Shown one piece after another: positions 1-5,970 of a stretch of 7,107 nucleotides of DNA. The DNA is from an uncultured Pseudomonadota bacterium (GTDB taxonomy: Bacteria; Myxococcota_A; UBA796; CAJQPC01). The stretch covers positions 1-7,107 of the forward strand of contig CALGIB010000008.1 in NCBI GenBank assembly GCA_937915955.1. The letters are read 5' to 3'. Under the pieces are notes generated by a model, which made no database searches, was not told the origin of the DNA, and worked only from the letters and a program-made list of their open reading frames with translations. Positions within the stretch are counted from its first letter, which is position 1. Each line of letters begins with the position of its first letter. The position numbers and the translations under genes are program-made.

Positions 1-33
1 GCCGCATATGAAACTGCCGCCCGCCACCCGATC

Positions 34-37
34 GGAG
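34..37 (+). promoter_or_regulatory. Ribosome binding site deciding the pepP start
   Basis: GGAG lies 6 nt before the ATG at 44. Only 7 bases are visible upstream of the alternative ATG at 8, and they contain no purine-rich site. This favours the shorter protein. Confidence 0.6.
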
Positions 38-43
38 ACCACC

Positions 44-1390
44 ATGACCGACATCTACGCCGCCCGTCGCCAGCGCTTTATGGATCAAGTCGGCACCGAC
101 GCGGCCATCGTCATCTCCAGCGCCGGCATGAAGGTGCGCAACGCTGACGTGGAGTACGCCTTCCGCCAGGACAGCGACTTCTATTACCTGACGGGCTTCG
201 ACGAGCCGGACTCGGTGTTGCTGCTTCGGCCGGGCTTCCATGAGGAGCGCTGCGTGCTTTTTGTCCGACCACGCGACCCCAAGGCAGAGACCTGGACCGG
301 TCGCCGGGCTGGCACCGCGGGCGCCGTGGAACGATTTGGCGCCGACGCGGCGTTTGAGATCAGCAAATTGGAGGAGGAGCTGGGTCGGCTGCTGCAAGGG
401 GTCGATCGCCTCGGCTATACCGTCGGCATCGGCGACCCCATCGAGGCCACCGTGCTCAAGGCCGCTCGCCACCAGTGGACCAAGCCGCGGGCGACCTTCC
501 GGGGGCCGGACGTCATCTTTGACGCCCGCGCCCTGCTCCACGAGACCCGCATCATCAAGATGCCCAGCGAGCTGGTCTCCCTGCGCCGCGCCGGCGCCAT
601 CACCAGCGAGGGCCACCATGAGGCCATGCGGGTGGCCGCGCCCGGGCGGGACGAGTACCACGTGCACGCCGCCGTGGAGTACGTCTTCCGCGCCTCCGGA
701 TCGGCGCGGGTGGGCTATGGCTCCATCGTCGCCACGGGGGAAAACGGCACCATCCTGCACTACACGCTCAACCGCGGCACCATCGGCGACAACGACCTGC
801 TGCTCATCGACGCCGGCGCCGAGGTGGACTACATGACCGCCGACGTGACCCGCACCTTCCCCGCCAGCGGGCGCTTCACCCCCGAGCAGCGCGCGGTCTA
901 TGAGGTGGTGCTCGAGGCCGAGCTGCAGTCCATCGCCGCTTGCACCGCTGGCCGCCCCTACATGGACACCCACAACATCTCGGTGCGGGTCCTGACCGAG
1001 GGTATGGTGGATCTGGGGCTGCTTAAGGGCGATGTGGATGAGCTCATCGCCAGCGAGGCCTACAAACCCTACTACATGCACCGCACCGGCCACTGGTTGG
1101 GCATGGATGTGCACGACGTGGGCCGCTACAACCTGGACGGGGAGCCGCGACCGCTGCTGGAGGGCATGGTCACCACCATCGAGCCGGGCATCTACATCGC
1201 CCCCGACGCCGAGGACGCCCCCGAGGCCCTGCGCGGCATCGGCGTGCGCATTGAGGACGACGTGCTCATCACCGACGGCGCGCCAGAGGTCCTGACCGGC
1301 GACTGCGTCAAGGCCATCGACGACGTCGAAGCCATGGTCCGCCAGGCGCCGCGCTGGGTTAAAACTTCCCCATTCGACGCGTCGAGGTAG
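44..1390 (+). CDS. pepP: Xaa-Pro aminopeptidase (aminopeptidase P, M24B family)
   Basis: Cytosolic metallo-exopeptidase that removes an N-terminal residue preceding proline. At 448 residues it matches the usual length of bacterial PepP (about 440). The N-terminal creatinase/AMP-N domain spans roughly residues 3-140 (signature DSDFYYLTGFDEPDSVLLL, 43-61). The C-terminal pita-bread domain spans about 175-432. All five expected metal ligands are visible: D256 (LIDAG), D267 (TADVTRT), H350 (RTGHWLGMDVHD), E380 (TIEPGIY) and E404 (RIEDDVL). The catalytic histidines H239 (GTILHYT) and H357 are also present. No signal peptide is seen. I chose the ATG at 44 over the in-frame ATG at 8 because GGAG (34-37) sits 6 nt upstream and the family signature begins just after it; the 12 extra residues look non-native. 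The kinase gene follows 51 nt downstream on the same strand, so the two could be co-transcribed, but no functional link is evident. The family assignment is near certain; the physiological substrate is not known. Confidence 0.95.
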   Translation: MTDIYAARRQRFMDQVGTDAAIVISSAGMKVRNADVEYAFRQDSDFYYLTGFDEPDSVLLLRPGFHEERCVLFVRPRDPKAETWTGRRAGTAGAVERFGADAAFEISKLEEELGRLLQGVDRLGYTVGIGDPIEATVLKAARHQWTKPRATFRGPDVIFDARALLHETRIIKMPSELVSLRRAGAITSEGHHEAMRVAAPGRDEYHVHAAVEYVFRASGSARVGYGSIVATGENGTILHYTLNRGTIGDNDLLLIDAGAEVDYMTADVTRTFPASGRFTPEQRAVYEVVLEAELQSIAACTAGRPYMDTHNISVRVLTEGMVDLGLLKGDVDELIASEAYKPYYMHRTGHWLGMDVHDVGRYNLDGEPRPLLEGMVTTIEPGIYIAPDAEDAPEALRGIGVRIEDDVLITDGAPEVLTGDCVKAIDDVEAMVRQAPRWVKTSPFDASR

Positions 1391-1427
1391 CCTGAAGGGC
1401 GCACCTTTGGGGCCCCCACTTGGGCCT

Positions 1428-1433
1428 GGAGAG
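1428..1433 (+). promoter_or_regulatory. Ribosome binding site of the kinase gene
   Basis: GGAGAG with 8 nt spacing to the ATG at 1442. It is within the 51-nt gap after pepP, where I see no clear promoter. Confidence 0.6.
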
Positions 1434-1441
1434 ACGTCGCG

Positions 1442-3766
1442 ATGGTCGCTCAGGTCAGGCCAGACAACTACCTCGGACGCTACGTGCTCGACGACAAGAT
1501 CGCGTCGGGCGGCATGGCCAGCGTCTACGGGGCGACCGTTTCGGAGGGTGAGCCGCCCGGCACCGGCTCCCTGGCGGTTAAGGTCCTGCACCAGCACCTC
1601 GCCGAGGACGGTGACTTCGTGCGCATGTTCCGCGACGAGGGGCGCATCGCGGCGCGCTTTGACCACGCCAACGTGGTCCGTGTGCATGAGGTGGGCATCG
1701 ACGATGGCCGCTACTTCATCGCCATGGAGCGGGTCGAGGGGCACAGCTTCGCCGACGTGCTGCGCGCCTACCGCGCCGCCAGGCGGGTGGTGCCAAAGGC
1801 GGCCATCTTTGAGGTGCTGCGTCAGTCCTTGCGGGCTCTGACCTATGTGCATGGCTTCAAGGGCGAAAATGGCCGACGTCTGAACATCGTCCACCGCGAC
1901 ATCAGCCCCCACAACATCCTGATCTCCGGGACCGGCATGGTGAAGTTGACCGACTTCGGCATCGCCCGTGGCCAGCATCGCTCCGATCGCACCATCACCG
2001 GCACGGTCAAGGGCAAGATGCACTACATGGCGCCCGAGCAGGCTGCCGGCAAGCGGGTCACCGCCCGAGCCGACCTGTACAGCCTGGGAGCGGTGGCCTA
2101 CGAGGCGTTCACCGGTCGTGCGCTGCTGGCGCCGGCGCGGACCGAGGTCCTGCAGGGCAGGGCGATCCGCGGCGAGGTAGATTTTGGAGGCAACTTCGAG
2201 ACCTTGCACGCCGAGCTGAAGGTGTGGCTGCAAAAAGCCCTGGCGGTGGACGCCGAGGGTCGATTCCAGAGCGCCGAGGCCATGCTCGCCGCTATGGAGA
2301 GCATCAAGAGCGCGCACACCTCGCGCTTCAAGACCGAGGTGCTGCAGCGGCTGCTGGACCTTCCCCAGCCCAGGCCCCAAGAGCGGGAGCAGAACCTCTT
2401 CGATGACGACGAGCTGCGCGTCACCGGGCCCCTGCCCCTGGTGGCTGGCGAGCGACCTTCGGCGGTCATCAGCACGCCGCAGCGGCCCATCTCGGGGGTC
2501 TTTTGTGGTGTCAGCGGCGTCAACCCCTCCGGCCACAAGGCGGTCAGCGAGCGGCTCAAGCGCAGTACGGGCGTCCCGGAGGAGTGGGATACCGGTCACG
2601 GCCCCCACCTGCGCCCATCCAGCAGCGCCCTGCATGTGGTGCAGGCCCACACCGGCGTTAAAAGTCGTCGCAGCGGTCGCCCCTCGGCGGTGCGATCCCT
2701 GCCGCCCCTGACCCGCGACGGCGGCACGGGTTTGCGGGTGCCAGATGTGAACCCAGAGGCCGCTCGGCGCTCGGCGGCCATCGCGCTGCAGACCGCGGGC
2801 GCAGAAAGACCCGAGCGGCCCCAATCTGACGCCCAAAGCGAGGCGGCCGCCGCGGCGCCCGATCGCCGTCAGAGCCGCGTCCACGTGGAGAAACAGCGGG
2901 GCCTGGCCTTCGCCGCCCTGGTGGCGTGGTCCTGCGTCGCCCTGTTTCTCTTCGCCACCCTGCTCGAGGTCTTGAACGCCGAGCTCGAGCTGCCCCTCCG
3001 CGAGGCCGCCTCGAGCACCGACGACCCTCGAGCGTACACGACCTACCTGCACAGCCGCCCGCCCGAGTGGGAGGACGCCGCCGTCGCCCTCCTCATCGAG
3101 CTCTCCGAGCAGACCGGCTGCCCGGTCCACGTCGTACACCTCTCCAGCATGGGCTCGATCGCGCAGCTGCGAGCCGCCAAGGCCCGGGGCGTGCGCGTCA
3201 CCGCCGAGACCTGCCCGCACTACCTCTGCCTGCTCGCCGAAGACATCCCTGACGGCGCCACAGCCTTCAAGTGCGCGCCGCCGATCCGCCCCGAGGCCAA
3301 CCGAGAGGCCCTGTGGAGGGCGCTGGCCGAGGGCGTGATCGACTTCGTAGTCACCGACCACAGCCCCTGCGTGCCCGGACTCAAGCTGCCCGAGGAGGGC
3401 GACTTCCTCCGCGCCTGGGGCGGCATCGCCAGCCTCCAGCTGGGCCTGGCCAGCGTGGCCACCGAGGCACGAGCCCGCGGGCACGACCTGGCCACGATCT
3501 CCCGCTGGATGACCGCCGGCCCCGCCGCCCTGCTCGGCTGGGACCGCGGCCCGCTCGCGCCCGGAACCCGCGCCGACCTGGTCGCCTGGGACCCCGACGA
3601 GCCCTTCACCGTCCGAGCCGCCGAGCTCGCCCACCGAAACCCCATCACGCCCTACGAGGGTCGCCTGCTACATGGTCGCGTACACGAGGTCTGGCTGCGA
3701 GGTCAGCGCGTCGTGCACGAGGGCCGACTGAGCGGCCCCCCTCGCGGAGAGATCTGGTGCCCATGA
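1442..3766 (+). CDS. Chimeric ORF: PknB-type Ser/Thr kinase with membrane helix, running into an allantoinase C-terminal half
   Basis: The N-terminal part is a Hanks-type serine/threonine kinase that would phosphorylate proteins from the cytosolic face of the membrane. Its domain (about residues 14-285) is intact: Gly-rich loop IASGGMASVY (20-29), Lys47 (AVKVL), αC Glu66, catalytic HRDISPHN (151-158, Asp153), DFG (171-173), activation-loop threonines 184/186/188, APEQ (197-200) and Asp211. A Ser/Pro/Arg-rich, probably disordered linker follows (about 305-487) and contains RPSAV twice (338-342, 413-417). A membrane helix spans about 488-509. From about residue 512 the sequence is allantoinase to the stop. 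Kinases of this type normally end in an extracytoplasmic region after the helix, and that tail is missing. GGAGAG (1428-1433) supports the start. As written, the ORF would place half an allantoinase outside the membrane, so it is probably not a native protein. The kinase call is very secure; the integrity of the whole ORF is doubtful. Confidence 0.85.
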   Translation: MVAQVRPDNYLGRYVLDDKIASGGMASVYGATVSEGEPPGTGSLAVKVLHQHLAEDGDFVRMFRDEGRIAARFDHANVVRVHEVGIDDGRYFIAMERVEGHSFADVLRAYRAARRVVPKAAIFEVLRQSLRALTYVHGFKGENGRRLNIVHRDISPHNILISGTGMVKLTDFGIARGQHRSDRTITGTVKGKMHYMAPEQAAGKRVTARADLYSLGAVAYEAFTGRALLAPARTEVLQGRAIRGEVDFGGNFETLHAELKVWLQKALAVDAEGRFQSAEAMLAAMESIKSAHTSRFKTEVLQRLLDLPQPRPQEREQNLFDDDELRVTGPLPLVAGERPSAVISTPQRPISGVFCGVSGVNPSGHKAVSERLKRSTGVPEEWDTGHGPHLRPSSSALHVVQAHTGVKSRRSGRPSAVRSLPPLTRDGGTGLRVPDVNPEAARRSAAIALQTAGAERPERPQSDAQSEAAAAAPDRRQSRVHVEKQRGLAFAALVAWSCVALFLFATLLEVLNAELELPLREAASSTDDPRAYTTYLHSRPPEWEDAAVALLIELSEQTGCPVHVVHLSSMGSIAQLRAAKARGVRVTAETCPHYLCLLAEDIPDGATAFKCAPPIRPEANREALWRALAEGVIDFVVTDHSPCVPGLKLPEEGDFLRAWGGIASLQLGLASVATEARARGHDLATISRWMTAGPAALLGWDRGPLAPGTRADLVAWDPDEPFTVRAAELAHRNPITPYEGRLLHGRVHEVWLRGQRVVHEGRLSGPPRGEIWCP
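2948..2985. other. Probable junction between two unrelated loci
   Basis: Homology switches from kinase membrane helix to allantoinase within this interval. The last TTT Phe codon of the window's + strand genes is at 2945-2947. The first allantoinase-like residues are N512-A-E-L-E (from 2975), which replace the expected H-A-E. GCTCGAG occurs on both sides (2962-2968 and 2983-2989), a short direct repeat that might mark the joining point but could also be chance in this composition. No transposon end or target duplication is seen. Confidence 0.6.
2975..3766 (+). pseudogene. allB: Allantoinase, C-terminal half only (5' part missing)
   Basis: Allantoinase is a cyclic amidohydrolase that opens allantoin to allantoate. 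Only about 263 of the usual roughly 450 residues are present, in frame with the upstream kinase. Numbered in the joined ORF, visible family motifs are HVVHLSS (563-569, metal-ligand His566), TAETCPHYL (587-595), FKCAPPIRPEANREALW (609-625), VVTDHSPC (636-643, with the metal/catalytic Asp639), GDFLRAWGGIASLQLGL (653-669) and the C-terminal ADLVAWDPD strand (711-719). The N-terminal half with the HxH metal site and carbamylated Lys is absent, and the ligand His of the usual HAE motif is Asn512. It should therefore be inactive as written. Its stop overlaps the next start (ATGA, 3763-3766), showing that the native gene headed or sat within the purine operon. Dihydroorotase or hydantoinase are relatives, but the context and motifs fit allantoinase best. 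Confidence 0.85.
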
Positions 3767-5274
3767 CCCCCACGACCGTCTTCGCGGGAAGCCCCGACCT
3801 GGCCTCCTCGGCCCTCGGCGGCCAAGCCCTGCTCGCCAGCGACGAGTTCTTCGCCGGCAAGGAGAACCTGCTGAACCCCGCCGAGCCGGTGTTCCTCGAG
3901 GACAAGTACACCGACCTCGGCAAGTGGATGGACGGCTGGGAGCCTCGTCGTCGCCGCGCGCCAGGCCACGACTGGTGCATCGTGAAGCTGGGCGTGCCCG
4001 GAGAGCTGGTCGGCGTGGACATCGACACCCGCCACTTCCTGGGCAACCACGCGCCCTGGGCCCGCATCGACGCCTGCCTGACGGACGCGGACGCCAGCGG
4101 CGAGTGGCTGCGCGACCAGGCCGACTGGACCTGCATCCTCGACCAGCGCGCGCTGGACCGGGGGGGACACAACGTCTTCGCGGTCACGCCGGTCCTGGCC
4201 AGCCACGTGCGCCTGTCGATCTACCCGGCGGGCGGCGTCGCCCGACTGCGGGTGCACGGTCGACCTCGCCCCGCCGAGCTGATGCCGCTGGAGCGCGTCG
4301 ACCTGGCCAGCGTCCTGCGCGGCGGCCGCGCCCTGGCGACCTCGGACATGTTCTTCAGCCGCATGGACAACCTCCTGCTGCCCGAGCCCCCGGCCACGAT
4401 GGGGCAGGGTTGGGAGACCAAGCGCAGCCCGCTGCCCAAGCAGGACTGGGTCATCGTGCAGCTCGGACAGGTCGGCGTGCTGGACGAGCTGGTCCTCGAC
4501 ACGATGCACTTCAAGGGCAACTTCCCCGAGTCCGCCAAGGTCGAGGCCATCTACTGGCCGGGCGCCGACCCCCACGCCCTGACGCTCTCCCAGGACTGGA
4601 TCGAGATCGTGCCGCCGACCCGGCTGAAGGCCCACCAGGCGCACAGCCTGCCCGTACGGGTCGAGGGCCCCTGGACCCACCTCAAGCTCACCATCCTGAC
4701 CGACGGCGGCGTCTCGCGCATGCGGGCCTTCGGGCGGGCCGGTCAGGCTCGGATCGAGCCCAGGATCGCCTGGCTGAACCAGGCCTCCGAGCCGGAGTTC
4801 ACCGAGGCCCTGGGCCGCTGCTGCGGCTCGGACCGCTGGGTGCAGGGCATGCTCGAGGCGCGGCCCTTCGCAGGCCCCGCCCAGCTGCACGGCGAGAGCG
4901 CGCGGATCTGGTGGCACCTGGGCGACGGGGACTGGCTCGAGGCGTTCAGCCACCACCCGCGCATCGGCGCCGACCTCGACGCGCTCAGGGAGAGGTACGG
5001 CAGCACCGCCAGCTGGGCCGAGGGCGAGCAGGCCGGGGCGGCCCTGGCCGACGAGGCCACCCTGAAGGCCCTGGCCGAGGCCAACCTGGCCTATGAGGAG
5101 CGCTTCGGACACATCTTCATCGTGTGCGCGAGCGGGCTGAGCGCCGACGAGATGCTGGCGCGCCTGCAGGAGCGCCTGAAGCACAACGAGCCCGCCTTCG
5201 AGCTGCGGGTCGCCGCGGGAGAGCAGCTCGAGATCACCCGGCTGCGGCTGGACAAGCTGGAGGTCCCCGCATGA
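3763..5274 (+). CDS. alc-uraD: Bifunctional allantoicase / OHCU decarboxylase
   Basis: Two purine-degradation enzymes lie in one 503-residue cytosolic protein. Residues about 10-330 are allantoicase (allantoate to ureidoglycolate plus urea). This part is made of the family's two related halves: compare LLASDEFFAGKENLL (23-37) with LATSDMFFSRMDNLL (191-205), and VDIDTRHFLGNHAP (85-98) with LVLDTMHFKGNFPE (243-256). Residues about 335-500 are 2-oxo-4-hydroxy-4-carboxy-5-ureidoimidazoline decarboxylase, which makes S-allantoin. Its signatures are LNQASEPEF (338-346), ARPFAG (366-371), the active-site HHPRIG (397-402), EQAGA (422-426) and ERFGHIFIV (446-454). The ATG at 3763 overlaps the allantoinase stop (ATGA), and GGAGAG lies at 3746-3751. 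Longer in-frame extension upstream is Arg/Pro-rich shadow of the allantoinase frame and was excluded. The two domains catalyse non-consecutive steps, with allantoinase acting between them. Both domain calls are strong. Confidence 0.92.
   Translation: MTPTTVFAGSPDLASSALGGQALLASDEFFAGKENLLNPAEPVFLEDKYTDLGKWMDGWEPRRRRAPGHDWCIVKLGVPGELVGVDIDTRHFLGNHAPWARIDACLTDADASGEWLRDQADWTCILDQRALDRGGHNVFAVTPVLASHVRLSIYPAGGVARLRVHGRPRPAELMPLERVDLASVLRGGRALATSDMFFSRMDNLLLPEPPATMGQGWETKRSPLPKQDWVIVQLGQVGVLDELVLDTMHFKGNFPESAKVEAIYWPGADPHALTLSQDWIEIVPPTRLKAHQAHSLPVRVEGPWTHLKLTILTDGGVSRMRAFGRAGQARIEPRIAWLNQASEPEFTEALGRCCGSDRWVQGMLEARPFAGPAQLHGESARIWWHLGDGDWLEAFSHHPRIGADLDALRERYGSTASWAEGEQAGAALADEATLKALAEANLAYEERFGHIFIVCASGLSADEMLARLQERLKHNEPAFELRVAAGEQLEITRLRLDKLEVPA
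5259..5263 (+). promoter_or_regulatory. Ribosome binding site of uraH
   Basis: GGAGG inside the end of alc-uraD, 7 nt before the uraH ATG. It is the best-matched Shine-Dalgarno in the window. Confidence 0.7.
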
Positions 5275-5603
5275 GCGCCATCACCACCCACATCCTGGAC
5301 ACGGCCCGAGGCTGCCCGGCCGCCGGCGTGCCCATCCGCCTGGACTTCTGGGACGGCAGCTGGACGACCCTGGGCGAGGGCGTGACGAACGTCGACGGTC
5401 GCCTGCCGGGGCTGCTCGACGACCCGCCGGTGGCCGGTCGCTACCGGATGACCTTCGAGACGGGCGAGTACTTCGAGGCCCTGGGCATCGAGGGCTTCTA
5501 CCCCTACGCCCAGGTGGTCTTCGACCTGCGGGACGTGGACAGCCACTACCACGTGCCGCTGCTGCTGAGCCCCTTCGGGTACTCGACCTACCGGGGCAGC
5601 TGA
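5271..5603 (+). CDS. uraH: 5-hydroxyisourate hydrolase (transthyretin-like)
   Basis: Hydrolyses 5-hydroxyisourate, the urate oxidase product, to OHCU, which the upstream decarboxylase domain consumes. The protein has 110 residues, typical for the family. Diagnostic features are the N-terminal THILDTARG (6-14, active-site His7), TNVDGRL (39-45, Arg44), HYHVPLLLSP (92-101) and the invariant C-terminal YRGS (107-110) that separates these enzymes from true transthyretins. There is no signal peptide, so it should be cytosolic. The ATG overlaps the preceding stop (ATGA, 5271-5274), and a strong GGAGG (5259-5263) lies 7 nt upstream, indicating translational coupling. The gene order is allantoinase, alc-uraD, uraH. 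Its 3' end overlaps the stop of a convergent small ORF by 16 nt. Confidence 0.95.
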   Translation: MSAITTHILDTARGCPAAGVPIRLDFWDGSWTTLGEGVTNVDGRLPGLLDDPPVAGRYRMTFETGEYFEALGIEGFYPYAQVVFDLRDVDSHYHVPLLLSPFGYSTYRGS

Positions 5604-5779
5604 GCCCAGGCGTACCAGACCCGGCCTCGCCCCTGCGCGTCCCAGACCCGCAGCTCCAGGCGGCCGTCGTCGAGCTCGACCAGGGCCGCGTCGTCCCGCA
5701 ACGGGACCCATCGTACGAGGTGTCCGGGGTCGAGCTGCAGGTCACAGACGCAGCGCCATGCGTAAGCCGCGTCGTTCAT
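5588..5779 (-). CDS. Small hypothetical protein, 63 aa
   Basis: I do not recognise this protein. It begins MNDAAYAWRCVCDL and has a soluble, β-strand-like pattern of alternating charged and hydrophobic residues (LVRWVPLRDDAALVELDD, 21-38; LELRVWDAQGRGRVWYAW, 41-58). This looks more protein-like than the Arg/Pro/Gly-rich translations of the neighbouring shadow frames. Its ATG overlaps the stop of the upstream small ORF as TGATG (5781-5777), which suggests translational coupling, although no clear Shine-Dalgarno is visible. It ends in TAG (5590-5588), 16 nt inside the end of convergent uraH. It could be a real small protein, or the C-terminal part of a longer gene broken by a frameshift (see the neighbouring ORF). 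Confidence 0.45.
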   Translation of the reverse strand: MNDAAYAWRCVCDLQLDPGHLVRWVPLRDDAALVELDDGRLELRVWDAQGRGRVWYAWAQLPR

Positions 5780-5925
5780 CAGGACACGCAGGCTCGCCCG
5801 CGACTGAGCCCGCTGAGCACCAGGCCGGCCGTGGCGATCAGGGCGATCACCGCCAGGTGCCCCAGAGCGGCGCTGTCGCTCGAGTCCAGGAACGCTAGCT
5901 CCACGACCTGTCGGGCGACCTGCAT
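5779..5925 (-). CDS. Small putative membrane protein, 48 aa (possibly a frameshifted remnant)
   Basis: This minus-strand ORF starts MQVARQVVELAFLDSS and has one predicted membrane helix at about residues 20-40 (ALGHLAVIALIATAGLVLSG), followed by a basic tail SRGRACVS. The basic tail suggests a cytoplasmic C-terminus. The frame is also open from 5970, just after the sulfatase stop, so a GTG start at 5940 is possible. The Shine-Dalgarno is weak. The stop overlaps the next small ORF's ATG (TGATG). The stretch just upstream (5978-5930) codes well in a different frame, so this may be the distal part of a larger tail-anchored protein with a one-base deletion. No family is recognised. Confidence 0.4.
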   Translation of the reverse strand: MQVARQVVELAFLDSSDSAALGHLAVIALIATAGLVLSGLSRGRACVS

Positions 5926-5970
5926 GCTCGATCCGACCACGCCGCCTCGGCCAGGGTCGTCAGCTCCGCG

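Noticed and set aside
1391..1441. Terminator or promoter in the pepP-kinase gap
   Set aside because: GGGGCCCC and a short AAGG/CCTT pairing are present, but there is no stable stem with a T run and no recognisable -35/-10 pair.
1442..3766. A novel kinase-allantoinase signalling enzyme
   Set aside because: The allantoinase is truncated mid-domain, has lost metal ligands, would be on the wrong side of the membrane, and the codon-use shift coincides with the join.
3924..5096. 390-residue + strand open frame inside alc-uraD
   Set aside because: Arg/Pro/Gly/Ala-rich frame shadow of a confirmed gene with no independent start signal.
3703..5184. 493-residue open frame on the minus strand
   Set aside because: It lies opposite alc-uraD, whose domains are unambiguous. 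The translation is rich in Gly, Ala, Arg, Val and Leu with no recognisable motif, as expected for antisense frames at this GC content.
5594..5607. GGGC/GCCC hairpin at the uraH stop as a terminator
   Set aside because: Only a 4-bp stem with a 6-nt loop and no T tract, expected often by chance in GC-rich DNA.
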